Shown here: in pieces, positions 11,561 through 20,150 of the stretch
How the letters are laid out: each line of letters begins with the position of its first letter
Position numbering within the stretch: position 1 is the first letter of the stretch
Source of the DNA: Armatimonadota bacterium
Lineage (GTDB): Bacteria > Sysuimicrobiota > Sysuimicrobiia > Sysuimicrobiales > Humicultoraceae
Assembly (NCBI GenBank): GCA_031081715.1
Contig: JAVHMA010000024.1
Location: forward strand, 1-54,617
DNA: 54,617 bases
Direction of reading: 5' to 3'
Position numbers and translations under genes: made by a program
The notes under the pieces: model-generated
What the model was told of the DNA's origin: nothing
Seen by the model: only the letters and a program-made list of their open reading frames with translations
Database searches by the model: none

Positions 11561-12141
11561 CGCGACGCCTCCTCCACAAAGGTGATCGTCCCCTCATGCA
11601 TGCTGGCGATGCGCGCCAGCGCCACGACTGGCACACCCAGGGCCTCGACCGCGCGCCGGCCGCCCTCGAACGTCTTCTCGATGACCACACCCACCCCGGC
11701 CACCGCGGCCCCCCCGGCGGCCACCAGCCGCGCGAGCGCCAGGATGGTCGCCCCGCTCGCCAGGAAGTCGTCCACGATGAGCACCCGGTCCCCCGACCGC
11801 AGGTACTCCGGGGAGACCATGAGCTCGACCTGCGCCGCTTTGGTGTGGGACGGCGCGGTCGCCAGATAGACCTGCGCGGGCATGGTGATCGGCCGCTGCT
11901 TGCGCGCGTAGACGACCGGCACGCCGAGCGCCAGCGCCGCGCACAGCGCCGGGGCGATGCCGGAGATCTCCGCGGTGAGGACCTTGGTGACGCCCGCGCC
12001 GGCGAAGCGCCGGGCGAGCTCGCGGCCGCAGGCCTCCATGAGCACCGGGTCCACCTGGTGGTTGATGAACCCATCCACCTTGAGGATGCCGCCGCCGAGG
12101 TCGCGGCCGTCGGCCAGGATCCGGCGACGAAGCGCGTCCAT
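11557..12141 (-). CDS. xpt: Xanthine phosphoribosyltransferase
   Basis: Purine salvage enzyme making XMP from xanthine and PRPP. 194 aa. The N-terminal LRRRILADGRDLGGGILKVD and FINHQVDP are characteristic of Xpt. The PRPP-binding loop is VLIVDDFLASGAT, and YARKQRPITM and the C-terminal GVVIEKTFEGGRR also fit the Xpt family. No clear Shine-Dalgarno precedes ATG 12141, and it follows the cupin gene by 38 bp, so translation may depend on the upstream transcript. No purine riboswitch is visible ahead of it. Confidence 0.88.
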   Translation of the reverse strand: MDALRRRILADGRDLGGGILKVDGFINHQVDPVLMEACGRELARRFAGAGVTKVLTAEISGIAPALCAALALGVPVVYARKQRPITMPAQVYLATAPSHTKAAQVELMVSPEYLRSGDRVLIVDDFLASGATILALARLVAAGGAAVAGVGVVIEKTFEGGRRAVEALGVPVVALARIASMHEGTITFVEEASR

Positions 12142-12179
12142 GGTGGGGGATTTGGCCGCCGCGGCCGCCGCCCCTGCGC

Positions 12180-12536
12180 CTATCGCCGCAGGTAGGCGTC
12201 CCGGCCGGTGATCCAGTCCTCGCGCGGCGGGGTGAAGAAGTCCATCTCGACCGTATCCTCCAGGACCTCGGCCCCGTGGGGCACGCCTCCGGGGATGACC
12301 AGGACCTCGCCGGGGCGCAGGACGAGCTCGCGGCCATCCAGGATGAACCGCATGGCCCCGGAGATGCAATAGCTGATCTGCTCGTTGTCGTGCTGGTGCA
12401 CCGGCACCGACGCGCCCGCCTTCAGCTCGATCAGCGCGCCCATCAGCCGCTGTCCCCAGAACAGCCGGCGGGTCATTCTGGGATTCACGGTCTCGGCCGG
12501 GATCGCCGCAAGGACGTGGTGCTGGACGTCGGCCAC
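12180..12536 (-). CDS. Small cupin-domain protein
   Basis: 118-aa single cupin barrel. Motif 1 reads PVHQHDNEQISYCISG (two His, then Glu/Gln) and motif 2 PGEVLVIPGGVPHG with the fourth ligand His. The metal site thus looks intact. Such single-domain cupins act as isomerases, dioxygenases or ligand sensors, and the function cannot be assigned here. GTG 12536 has GGAGG six bases upstream. First gene of an apparent cupin-xpt-acyl-CoA synthetase transcript, divergent from the aldo/keto reductase. Confidence 0.8.
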   Translation of the reverse strand: MADVQHHVLAAIPAETVNPRMTRRLFWGQRLMGALIELKAGASVPVHQHDNEQISYCISGAMRFILDGRELVLRPGEVLVIPGGVPHGAEVLEDTVEMDFFTPPREDWITGRDAYLRR

Positions 12537-12604
12537 ACGACACCTCCGCGCGCTCGCGCCCCGGGACGGCGCGGTCTCGCGAAGGGGTTACCCACCGCGC
12601 CGGC

Positions 12605-12642
12605 GGCTCCTGCCGGGGGCCCGGACCGGCAGCGCAGGAGCC
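12605..12642. repeat. Inverted repeat in the cupin/aldo-keto reductase divergent spacer
   Basis: GGCTCCTGC (12605-12613) and GCAGGAGCC (12634-12642) are perfect 9-bp arms around a GC-rich 20-bp centre. It lies between two divergent starts (12537-12704 holds no gene), so it could be an operator or a leader hairpin. I see no convincing -10/-35 pair nearby. Confidence 0.4.
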
Positions 12643-12704
12643 GTGCTGCGACGGGGCAAAGTGTCGCGGCGCGCATCGTGCCACTCAGTCACCAGGAGGC
12701 CAGG

Positions 12705-13652
12705 ATGATCTACCGCCGTCTCGGGAGAAGCGGGCTTTGCGTCTCGGCGCTCGGGCTCGGCTGCAACACCTTTGGTCGCGACGTGGACGCGGACGGCGCC
12801 GGGCGGATCGTGCATGCGGCTCTCGACCTCGGTGTCACGTTCTTCGACACGGCCGACATCTACGGCCAGCAGCGGTCCGAGGAGTACCTGGGCCGCGCGC
12901 TCGCCGGCCGCCGCGGCCGGGCGGTGATCGCGACGAAGGTCGCGGGGGAGGTCGGGCCGGGGCCCAACGACCGCGGGGCCTCGCGGGCGCACATCATGGA
13001 CGGCCTCCACGCCAGTCTGCGCCGGCTCGGCACGGACTACGTCGATCTGCTCCAGATCCACTTCTGGGACCCGCACGCGCCGCTCGAGGAGACGCTGCGC
13101 GCGCTCGACGACTTGGTCCGCCAGGGTAAGGTGCGCTACCTCGGCTGCTCCAACTTCGCGGCCTGGCAGCTCGTGTGGGCGCTCTGGATCGCCGACCGCC
13201 GCGGGTTCGCCCCGTTCGTGTCGGTGCAACCCGAATACAGCCTGCTCGCGCGCCGGGTCGAGGAAGAGCTGCTCCCGGCGTGTCTCGAGTTCGGGGTTGG
13301 CGTGATTCCGTACTTCCCGCTGGCCGCCGGCGTGCTGACGGGCAAGTACCGTGAAGGCGAACCCGCGCCGCCCGGTACGCGCGGCCACCGGAGCGAGCGG
13401 TTCGCGCAGCGGTTCGCCACCCCGCGCAACCTGGCTATCGTGCGCCGGCTGGACGCCTGGGCGCGCGACCGGGGCCGCACGGTCGGCGAGCTCGCGATCG
13501 CCTGGCTGCTGGCCCGGCCAGGTGTCGCCACGGTCATCACCGGGACGACGAGGGTCGAGCAGGTGCAGGCTAACGTGAGGGCAACGGAGTGGGTGCTCAC
13601 GCCCGGCGAGGTCGAGGAAGTCGCGGCGCTGGCGCCGCGCGAGGGCGCGTAG
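12705..13652 (+). CDS. Aldo/keto reductase
   Basis: 315-aa NAD(P)H-dependent oxidoreductase with a TIM-barrel. N-terminal MIYRRLGRSGLCVSALGLG, catalytic Asp and Tyr in FFDTADIYGQQ, Lys in VIATKVAG and His in LLQIHFWDPH complete the tetrad. C-terminal VITGTTRVEQVQAN is the coenzyme-phosphate region. It resembles the AKR11/12-type bacterial enzymes acting on aldehydes or sugars. AGGAGG precedes ATG 12705; a longer in-frame opening upstream is non-coding. The next gene on the same strand is alaX, 25 bp downstream. Confidence 0.92.
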   Translation: MIYRRLGRSGLCVSALGLGCNTFGRDVDADGAGRIVHAALDLGVTFFDTADIYGQQRSEEYLGRALAGRRGRAVIATKVAGEVGPGPNDRGASRAHIMDGLHASLRRLGTDYVDLLQIHFWDPHAPLEETLRALDDLVRQGKVRYLGCSNFAAWQLVWALWIADRRGFAPFVSVQPEYSLLARRVEEELLPACLEFGVGVIPYFPLAAGVLTGKYREGEPAPPGTRGHRSERFAQRFATPRNLAIVRRLDAWARDRGRTVGELAIAWLLARPGVATVITGTTRVEQVQANVRATEWVLTPGEVEEVAALAPREGA

Positions 13653-13677
13653 CGCGGTTCTGACGGGGGCACCGGGC

Positions 13678-14436
13678 ATGACCGAGCCGCTCTACCTGCG
13701 CGACAGCTACCTGCGCGAGTTCGACGCCGCGGTCGTCGCGGTCGACGGTCGGGCCGTCGCGCTCGACCGCACCGCCTTTTATCCCGGCGGGGGCGGGCAA
13801 CCGCCCGACGCCGGCCGGCTAGCCTGGGACGGCGGCGAGGGGGGCGTCGTCGAGATGCGGCGCGAGGGCGCCGCGGTCTGGCACGTGCTCGACGTCGAGC
13901 CGCCGACCCCCGGGGCCCGGGTCCGCGGTGCCGTGGACTGGGCGCGCCGGTACGCGATCATGCGTCACCATTCCGCGCTCCACGTGCTGGTCGGTGCGGT
14001 CTACCGGCTCTACGGCGCGCTCGTGACCGGTGGGGCGATCCACCCCGACCGTGCGCGCATGGACTTCTCGCTGGAGGACCTGAGCCGGGAGCGGGTGGCG
14101 GCGATCGAGGCCGAGGCCAACCGGGCGATCGCCGCCGACCTGCGCGTGCGCGTCCGCTTCGTCTCGCGCGAGGAGTTCGAGCGGTCGGACCTGACCCGGC
14201 TCGCGCGCAACCTGGTGCCGCAGGACGTGACCGAGGTGCGCGTGGTGGAGATCGAGGGCTACGACGCGCAGGCCGACGGCGGCACGCACGTGGCGCGCAC
14301 CGGCGAGATCGGCCATCTGCGCGTCACGAAGACCGAGAACAAGGGCAAGGCGAACCGACGGTTGGAGATCGCGCTGGACCCACCTGCCGTGCCAGGGGCC
14401 GTTGGGGCCCCGAGGCCTCCGTCCAGCCCAACCTAG
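13678..14436 (+). CDS. AlaX-type alanyl-tRNA editing protein
   Basis: Free-standing editing domain that hydrolyses mischarged Ser-tRNA(Ala) or Gly-tRNA(Ala). 252 aa. Contains the AlaRS-like N-terminal barrel (DRTAFYPGGGGQPPDAG) and the zinc motif MRHHSALHVL. The second zinc motif is usually written CGGTH; here it reads ADGGTHV, with Asp where Cys is expected. The longer, N-terminally extended form corresponds to AlaX-M/L subtypes. The final 20 or so residues are Pro/Ala-rich and unconserved. Stop codon overlaps the convergent methyltransferase stop by four bases. Confidence 0.85.
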   Translation: MTEPLYLRDSYLREFDAAVVAVDGRAVALDRTAFYPGGGGQPPDAGRLAWDGGEGGVVEMRREGAAVWHVLDVEPPTPGARVRGAVDWARRYAIMRHHSALHVLVGAVYRLYGALVTGGAIHPDRARMDFSLEDLSRERVAAIEAEANRAIAADLRVRVRFVSREEFERSDLTRLARNLVPQDVTEVRVVEIEGYDAQADGGTHVARTGEIGHLRVTKTENKGKANRRLEIALDPPAVPGAVGAPRPPSSPT

Positions 14437-14921
14437 TACAGTCCCGGGATGAACCGCGCGGTCTTCGATCGGTACTCCGCGTAGTCCGGGAAGCGCTCAA
14501 GCAGGAAGCGCTCTTCTCGCGAGGCTTTCGCAGCCATGTACGCCGCGAAGACCGCCGCCAGCGCCAGGTGCAGGCCGCTGGTCTTCCACAGCGCCCACCC
14601 GGCGGCGGCCATGATGAGGCCACCGTAGATCGGGTGCCGGGCGCGCGCGTATATGCTCGACCGCACCAAGATGGCCTGCTGTCGCGGTACCGGGAACGGG
14701 CTCAGGCTCGGGCCGAGCTCCCGGATCGCCCGCCAGGCCAGCGCGGCGCCGGTCAGGCCGCACGCGGCACCGACGATCCGCCACGCCGCCGGCGCCGGCC
14801 AGGACCATCGCCACGCCGCCGGCGCCAGCGCAATGGCCGCCAGCAAGACACCCTGTCCGGCGACCCACCACTCGCCGCGCGCGCCCTTCCACCAGGGCGG
14901 CCGGCTGGCCGTCTCCTTCAC
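14433..14921 (-). CDS. Isoprenylcysteine carboxyl methyltransferase (ICMT)-family membrane protein
   Basis: 162 aa with about four hydrophobic helices and the family C-terminal signature YARARHPIYGGLIM, followed by EERFLLERFPDYAEYRSKTARFIP. The RHP-Y-G motif binds S-adenosylmethionine in ICMT/PEMT-like enzymes. Bacterial members methylate lipids or unknown small molecules, so the substrate here is open. GTG 14921 overlaps the stop of the upstream membrane gene (GTGA), and it is the third gene of the CydA-like operon. That placement may mean a role in modifying a quinone or lipid for the same complex, which is inference. Confidence 0.78.
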   Translation of the reverse strand: MKETASRPPWWKGARGEWWVAGQGVLLAAIALAPAAWRWSWPAPAAWRIVGAACGLTGAALAWRAIRELGPSLSPFPVPRQQAILVRSSIYARARHPIYGGLIMAAAGWALWKTSGLHLALAAVFAAYMAAKASREERFLLERFPDYAEYRSKTARFIPGLY

Positions 14922-16048
14922 CCTCGCGCGGCGGCAGGTCGCTGCGCCGCCCGCAGCGCCTGAACGACCATCCACGCCGCCACGGCCAGGCCCGCCACGA
15001 AGAGGACGACGAACAGGACCAGCGGACTCCACTGCACCTCGACGCGGCCCGCGGCCACGTCGAGGAAGCGCCGCAGCTCCGCGTTCTGCACGACCTGCCG
15101 GCTGACGCCGTTCAGGGCGAGCACCGCGACCTGGGCAGCGGCGGCGGCCAGCGCCATCCGTCGCTGCACCCCGCGACGCTGCGCCGCGACCAGCGCCCAG
15201 ACCAGCCCGGGGCCGAGCGCCGTGAGCGCGGTGAGGAGCACCAGCGGCCCGAACATCAGCGCCCGCACCTCGGGAATCCAGGTGCCGAAGGCGTACCACG
15301 ATCCCGCGGTCGCGAACCACCCCATGCCCACCGTATACAGCCCCAGCGCGAACCGGGCGATCCAGCGCCGGTACGCCTCGGGCTCGCGGGCCGCGAAGAA
15401 CGCCGCGTCCACGATCGCGTAGGCGGCGGTCGTTGTCAGCGCCAGGCCGAAGACCATCAGCCATCGGGGGAGGACCTGGGGATCGCCGACATTGAGCGCG
15501 GTCCCCGTGGGTGCGCCCGCCACCGCGGTACGCTCGAGAATCCCCGGCCAGGCCTCGACGTTGACCATCAGCGTGAACGCGTGGCTGAAGATGAAGCCCA
15601 TGACGACGAACAGCACGGCGGCCGTCCAGCCCGCCGCCGCGTGCAGCGGCCGGAGCCGGCCACCCCGCAGCCCCACGGCGTACACGTAGACGCCGTAGTA
15701 GGCCACGACCAGCAGGCCCACGATCGAGAACCAGAACCAGCCCATCAGGATCGTCGCCGGGTAGAAGACGCGGTGGTAGGCCACCTGCGTGAACAGGAGC
15801 GGGACGATGCCGAAGTTGATGCCGAGCGCGATGAGGATCGGCATCTGGGACATCAGCCGGTCCGAGAGGCGTCGCGCGTGCTCGCCACCCCACCGGCGCA
15901 GCAGCAGCGCGACCAGGATGCCGGCGAACCACAGGTTCATCGGGATCATGTGCAGCACGAAGCCGAGCACCTTCAGTCCCGCCATGAACCAGTAGGGGGC
16001 CGGATAGCCGAGCGGCGAGGGCGGGCCGATCAGGCTGGACGGATCCAT
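14918..16048 (-). CDS. Polytopic membrane partner of the CydA-like cytochrome
   Basis: 376 aa with roughly nine transmembrane helices. The N-terminal part reads [21 protein letters not shown], then [20 protein letters not shown] and [20 protein letters not shown]. The spacing of the first His and of the FG turn recalls the first helices of CydA itself. There is no Glu pair, no CxxCH and no recognisable CydB pattern, so it could be a degenerate paralogue serving as second subunit. ATG 16048 has AGGAG at good spacing (a GTG one codon earlier is possible). The gap to the upstream cytochrome gene is about 16 bp. Confidence 0.6.
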   Translation of the reverse strand: MDPSSLIGPPSPLGYPAPYWFMAGLKVLGFVLHMIPMNLWFAGILVALLLRRWGGEHARRLSDRLMSQMPILIALGINFGIVPLLFTQVAYHRVFYPATILMGWFWFSIVGLLVVAYYGVYVYAVGLRGGRLRPLHAAAGWTAAVLFVVMGFIFSHAFTLMVNVEAWPGILERTAVAGAPTGTALNVGDPQVLPRWLMVFGLALTTTAAYAIVDAAFFAAREPEAYRRWIARFALGLYTVGMGWFATAGSWYAFGTWIPEVRALMFGPLVLLTALTALGPGLVWALVAAQRRGVQRRMALAAAAAQVAVLALNGVSRQVVQNAELRRFLDVAAGRVEVQWSPLVLFVVLFVAGLAVAAWMVVQALRAAQRPAAARG

Positions 16049-16064
16049 CACGGTCTCCTGTGCG

Positions 16065-17438
16065 CTACCGCCGGGCGGGCTCCATGCCGCCCGGCCGGGG
16101 GAAGGCGATCGACGTCAGGTAGCGCGCGAGCAGGTCGGCCTCCTCGGGCGTACCGGTCCACGGCGGCATGAAGAACGTGGACTCGTCCAGGTGGTCGAGG
16201 ACGCGCCGGATCAGCTCCGGCGACCAGCCGCGCATGAGATGGCCGACCGCCGAGTAGCCCACCTGCGCGGCGTGGCAGTTGTTGCACTGATACTGGAAGA
16301 TGACCCGGCCCAAAAACCGCTGGTCCTCCTCGGGAAGGCGCAGCAGCGCGGCCTCGTCGATCTCCCGCCCGCGCATCGCCTGCGGGTAGCGCGCGGCCAC
16401 CAACGCCCGCGTCCAGGTGCCGGTCTCGAGGAACCCGCGGCGTTGCGCGTCGGCGATCTCGTCCACCCTGAGCTGGTTGCCCATCACCACGTTGTAGATG
16501 ATGTAGGGCTTGCGGACCGCCTCGCGGATGAACTCGCCGGTCGAGAACGCGGCCAACCCGGCGACGAACAGGAGGATGGCGAATCCCGGCGTCAGCCAGC
16601 CCGGGTTGCGGTACGGCCCGAGGTAGAGCATCACGAACACAGCGATCGTGACCGCGAAGATGAGCACCATCATGACGTTCAGCGCCGCCGCCGCCGCCAG
16701 GGCGGCCCGGGCCGACTCGGGCAGGAAGGCGTACCACCCGATCCCGCCCAGCACCACCAGCACTGCGCCGAGCAGCGCCGGCCGCGCCGAGCGCGACGCG
16801 ATCAGGTTGCGCAGCGCCGGGTCTTTGACCTTGATCGAGGCGTGCAGGTAGACGTACAGCGAGGCCAGCAGGAACGAGCCGCCGGTGCGCGCGAGCACCT
16901 GGGGCACGAACTGCGGGTTGAGGAACCCGACCCAGAACGTTCGGCGCTCGGGCCAGGCGCCCGGGTTGAGCATGAACGCGGTGATGCCCGTGATGAGCAC
17001 CAGGCTCATCCATGCCGAGGCCGCGTAGATCCAGCCCACGGTCACGTGGGTCCGCTGCGGCAGCCGGCCCCAGAAGTAGTAGAAGATGAACGCCGAGACG
17101 ATCTCCAGGACGAAGAAGACGTACTCCATCGCCCAGCCGAAGACGAAGGTCTGGATCAGGACCTCGGTGGCCAGCGGCGAGGCCAGGCCGATCGTCCACC
17201 AGATGCCGACGCCGGTGATGGCGCCGAAGACGACCGTGACGAGGATGAAGAACCAGGCGTGGCCGCGCAGGTACTCCAGGTAGGCCTTGTGCTTGACGCG
17301 GTACGCGTACTGGGTTTCGAGCGCGAGGAACAGCCCACCGCCCACGGCGTAGTGCGCCACGAGCACGTGCACCACCGCCACCGCGGCGATGAGCATGGGC
17401 GCGGTCAGGAACGGGACGTACCACCAGGGGTAGTGCAC
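16065..17438 (-). CDS. Cytochrome bd-superfamily subunit I fused to cytochrome c
   Basis: 457 aa. Residues 1-310 carry about eight helices aligned with CydA. His24 ([14 protein letters not shown]) matches the E. coli His19 haem ligand. Glu105/Glu112 lie in the helix that holds E99/E107, though spaced 7 rather than 8. EAVRKPY (306-312) parallels the EYGRQPW motif, keeping Glu and Arg. The E. coli His186 region reads [11 protein letters not shown] with no His, and no Q-loop is visible. A soluble C-terminal domain has CNNCH (385-389) and a Met ligand candidate at 424 (FFMPPW). Loss of the quinol site plus a haem c suggests electron input from a cytochrome c-like donor. GTG 17438 has GGAGG upstream. 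Confidence 0.8.
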   Translation of the reverse strand: MHYPWWYVPFLTAPMLIAAVAVVHVLVAHYAVGGGLFLALETQYAYRVKHKAYLEYLRGHAWFFILVTVVFGAITGVGIWWTIGLASPLATEVLIQTFVFGWAMEYVFFVLEIVSAFIFYYFWGRLPQRTHVTVGWIYAASAWMSLVLITGITAFMLNPGAWPERRTFWVGFLNPQFVPQVLARTGGSFLLASLYVYLHASIKVKDPALRNLIASRSARPALLGAVLVVLGGIGWYAFLPESARAALAAAAALNVMMVLIFAVTIAVFVMLYLGPYRNPGWLTPGFAILLFVAGLAAFSTGEFIREAVRKPYIIYNVVMGNQLRVDEIADAQRRGFLETGTWTRALVAARYPQAMRGREIDEAALLRLPEEDQRFLGRVIFQYQCNNCHAAQVGYSAVGHLMRGWSPELIRRVLDHLDESTFFMPPWTGTPEEADLLARYLTSIAFPRPGGMEPARR

Positions 17439-17558
17439 CCGACGACCTCCTGCCCCCGACGAGACCTATTCGGATTCGCGCGACCGCATCCCTACGGCGG
17501 CCGGGGTGGCGGGAGCCTGGCCCCATCGGTGCGAACCCTGATCGCGGAGGCGAGGCGG

Positions 17559-17954
17559 ATGGAGCGACGCAACATCTCGAGCGGGACGCCCTGGGAACCG
17601 GTGGTGGGCTACTCTCGCGCGGTGCGCGTGGGCGCGACCGTGTACGTCGCGGGTACCACCGCGACCGACCCCGAGGGTCGCGTGGTGGGCGCCGGTGACG
17701 CCTACGCTCAGACCGTGCAGGCGCTGCGCAACATCGAGCGCGCGCTGCACGCGGCCGGCGCGCACATGGAGCACGTGGTGCGCACGCGCATCTTCGTGAC
17801 GGACATCGCGGTGTGGGAGCAGGTGGGCCGCGCACACGGCGAGGTGTTCGGCGCGATCCGGCCGGCCTGCACGATGGTGGAGGTCAGCCGGCTGGTGGAC
17901 CCGGCGATGCTCGTGGAGATCGAGGCTGACGCTGTGGTTCCCGACCCGGCGTAG
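17559..17954 (+). CDS. RidA/YjgF family protein
   Basis: 131-aa deaminase-fold protein, normal length for the family. Visible motifs: [66 protein letters not shown] and the C-terminal VEIEADAVV. The substrate-binding Arg of the RidA subfamily (R in RPA-T) is retained in [10 protein letters not shown]. Second RidA-type gene in 10 kb, clearly divergent from the first, so different substrates are likely. GGAGG about nine bases before ATG 17559. Divergent from the CydA-like operon across 120 bp in which I see no clear promoter. Confidence 0.88.
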   Translation: MERRNISSGTPWEPVVGYSRAVRVGATVYVAGTTATDPEGRVVGAGDAYAQTVQALRNIERALHAAGAHMEHVVRTRIFVTDIAVWEQVGRAHGEVFGAIRPACTMVEVSRLVDPAMLVEIEADAVVPDPA

Positions 17955-18014
17955 CCGGTGGTGGCGAGCCCGTGGACGCGGGGAGCCGCCGGCGCGCGCC
18001 CCACGGTCGCCACG

Positions 18015-18857
18015 TCAGGCCGCGTCCAGCGTCCAGGCGCCGTCGCGCAGCACGGCCAGGCGCGTGCAGCCCACCTGGCGCAGCACCGCGGCTGCGCGGT
18101 CGTGGAACTCGGCCACCCGATCTGGCGCGTGCGCGTCGGTCGTGACCACCAGCGGGATGCCCAATTCCACGCACCGGCGGAGCACCCAAGGGCTGGGGTA
18201 CGGCGCGCGGACCGCGTGCCGCCAGCCCGAGGTGTTGAGCTCCACGATGGTGCCGGCATCCGCGCACGCCCCGAGCGTGGCTTCGATCTCGTCGCGATAC
18301 CACGCGGCCTGTTCGTCGAAGTAGCGGTCGCCCGCGTTCCACATCTTGATGCGGTCCAGGTGGCCGAGGATCGCCGTGCGGCCCCAGGCGACGAGTGCGC
18401 GCACGCGCCGGTAGTACTCCGCGATCATCGCCCGCGCGTCGCCGCCGAACAGTTCGTCCAGGCCGCGCTCGAACCCCGCCCGCGACAGGTCGTACGCCGA
18501 GGGTACGCCCCGCCCGTCGGTGCCCACGAAGTGCACCGAGCCGATCAGGTACTCGAACGGGCTGTCGGCCAGCATGGCCCACATCGCATCGGCGTACTCG
18601 GGCAGGTAGTCGAACTCCAGCCCCAGGTGGACGCGCAGCCGGTCGGCGTAGGCCGCGCGGACGCGGGCCACCTCGTCGCGGTAGGCGGCCAGGTCCTCGA
18701 GCCGCATGGCGTAGTCCTCGGGAAAGGGCAAGGGCGAGTGGCTGGTGACCCCGAGCGCCTCCAGGCCGGCGGCGGCGGCCGCCGCCGCGTAGTCAGCGAT
18801 TGCGCCCTTGCCGTCGCAGTAGCGGTTGTGGGTGTGGTAGGAGGTACGGAGTCTCAC
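18015..18857 (-). CDS. PHP-domain phosphatase (HisJ/histidinol-phosphatase family)
   Basis: 280 aa. Metal-binding PHP motifs: SYHTHNRYCDGKG (His-x-His), VTSHSPLPFP, GLEFDYLPE, GSVHFVGTD, ILGHLDRIKMW and TTDAHAPDRV. The pattern closely fits monofunctional histidinol-phosphatase HisJ/HisK, which dephosphorylates L-histidinol phosphate in His synthesis, but no other his gene is nearby. A different phosphoester substrate is therefore possible. GTG 18857 overlaps the stop of the BtuF-like gene (GTGA), implying coupled translation. Confidence 0.83.
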   Translation of the reverse strand: MRLRTSYHTHNRYCDGKGAIADYAAAAAAAGLEALGVTSHSPLPFPEDYAMRLEDLAAYRDEVARVRAAYADRLRVHLGLEFDYLPEYADAMWAMLADSPFEYLIGSVHFVGTDGRGVPSAYDLSRAGFERGLDELFGGDARAMIAEYYRRVRALVAWGRTAILGHLDRIKMWNAGDRYFDEQAAWYRDEIEATLGACADAGTIVELNTSGWRHAVRAPYPSPWVLRRCVELGIPLVVTTDAHAPDRVAEFHDRAAAVLRQVGCTRLAVLRDGAWTLDAA

Positions 18858-19765
18858 GCCGCGGCGTCCAGCCTGACCACGCCCTCGGCGCGCGGCGGGC
18901 CGCCCTCCTCGCGCACCAGCGCCGCGAGGATCTCCAGCCCCCCGACGACGCGGGGCCCGGGTCGATTGAAATAGGCGCTGCCGTCTGTCGCGTAGACGCG
19001 GCCGGCCCGCACCGCGGGCAGGGCGTCCCATCCAGGCCGGCGGGCCAATAGCGGCGCCTCGGCGCGCGTGCGTTCCAGGTCGAAGCCGCACGGCATGAGC
19101 ACGATGAGCTCGGGCGCGTAGGCGACCACGGCCTCCCAGGGGACGGTCACCGAGGACGCGCGCGGCCGGCCCAGCCCGTCCTCGCCGCCCGCGATCGCGA
19201 CCATTTCGGGCACCCAGTGCCCGGCCACGAAGAGCGGGTCGAGCCACTCGACGCACAGCACCCGCGGCCGCGGCTCCGGCGGCGGGAGCCGGCGTACGGC
19301 TTCGATGCGGGCGCGCAGGTCGCTGACCAGCGCGCGCGCCGTCCGGGCCGCCCCGGTCAGGTCACCCACGAGCGCAATCGTGTCCAGGATGTCGTCCAGG
19401 CCCAGCGGTTCCAGCGAGACCAAACGCGTGCGGCCCTCGAGGACGCGCGCGGCCCGGCGTACCTCGGTGAAGGACGGCGCGCACACCTCGCACAGCTCCT
19501 GCGTGAGGATCAGGTCGGGCCGCAGCGCCTCCAGCCCCGCGGCGTCCAGATGGTAAACGCTGGTCCCGCGGTGCACGCGATCCCGCACGGCGGCGTCGAT
19601 CGCCGCGCTGGGCTGCGAGGGGTCTACGAGCGCGGTGGAGAGCACGCGGCGGTCGAGCACCTCGGCCGGGTAGTCGCAGTCGTGCGAGATGCCGACGAGG
19701 GCATCGCCCAGGCCGAGCGCGCAGACGATCTCCGTGGCGCTGGGCAGCAGCGAGACGATTCTCAC
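18854..19765 (-). CDS. BtuF-like cobalamin/haem-binding protein without signal peptide
   Basis: 303 aa of the type III periplasmic-binding fold: RIVSLLPSATEIVCALGLGDALVGISHDCDYP at the start, DLILTQELCEVCAPS in the middle, GRVYATDGSAYFNRPGPRVVGGLEIL at the end. There is no signal peptide or lipobox: the fold begins at residue 2. No permease or ATPase gene is linked, so this belongs to the solitary cytoplasmic BtuF-like group rather than to an importer. Ligand binding (B12 or another corrin/haem) is inferred. GTG 19765 has GGGGAG upstream. A B12-binding regulator lies 13 kb away, but no link is shown. Confidence 0.78.
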   Translation of the reverse strand: MRIVSLLPSATEIVCALGLGDALVGISHDCDYPAEVLDRRVLSTALVDPSQPSAAIDAAVRDRVHRGTSVYHLDAAGLEALRPDLILTQELCEVCAPSFTEVRRAARVLEGRTRLVSLEPLGLDDILDTIALVGDLTGAARTARALVSDLRARIEAVRRLPPPEPRPRVLCVEWLDPLFVAGHWVPEMVAIAGGEDGLGRPRASSVTVPWEAVVAYAPELIVLMPCGFDLERTRAEAPLLARRPGWDALPAVRAGRVYATDGSAYFNRPGPRVVGGLEILAALVREEGGPPRAEGVVRLDAAA

Positions 19766-20150
19766 CGGCGCTCCCCGGGCGGGCGGAGGTGGCGGAACAT
19801 CGCGAACAACAACAGATCATAGACGATCTTGAGGCCGCCGCCCAGCACGAACGGGGCCCCCAGGCCCACGGTCCGCATCGCCGCGCCGGCGACGACGGGG
19901 GGGACCCACGCGCTCGGCCAGCCGGCCCGACGCCCAGTGGGAGGCGGCCTGGAGCAGGCGGACCCAGAGGAACACCCCTCCCAGCACCCCGGGGTCCGGC
20001 TCTCCAGCGCATGTGCAGGTAGAACGCGATCACGCTCTGGACCACGAACCCGCCCGCCAGCGAGTCGAGTGAAGAGCGCGGAGAGCCGGAGCATTCGCCG
20101 TCGGCCGTAACGGTCGGCGGTGGCCGAGAAGAGCATTGTCAGATCGCCGA
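19762..20150 (-). pseudogene. Remnant of an MFS transporter, broken across three frames
   Basis: Pieces of one major-facilitator protein appear in order but in different minus-strand frames: FSATADRYGRRRML (about 20136-20095), then VVQSVIAFYLHMRW (about 20045-20005), then GVLGGVFLWVRLLQAASHW with SGRLAERVG (about 19985-19905), then GLGAPFVLGGGLKIVYDLLLFAMFR ending at the stop. The last is a C-terminal helix motif of a soil-bacterial MFS family. The N-terminal half and the region between helices 8 and 10 are missing. At least three frame changes plus deletion make it non-functional unless the assembly is wrong. Its terminal stop overlaps the BtuF-like start. Confidence 0.72.
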
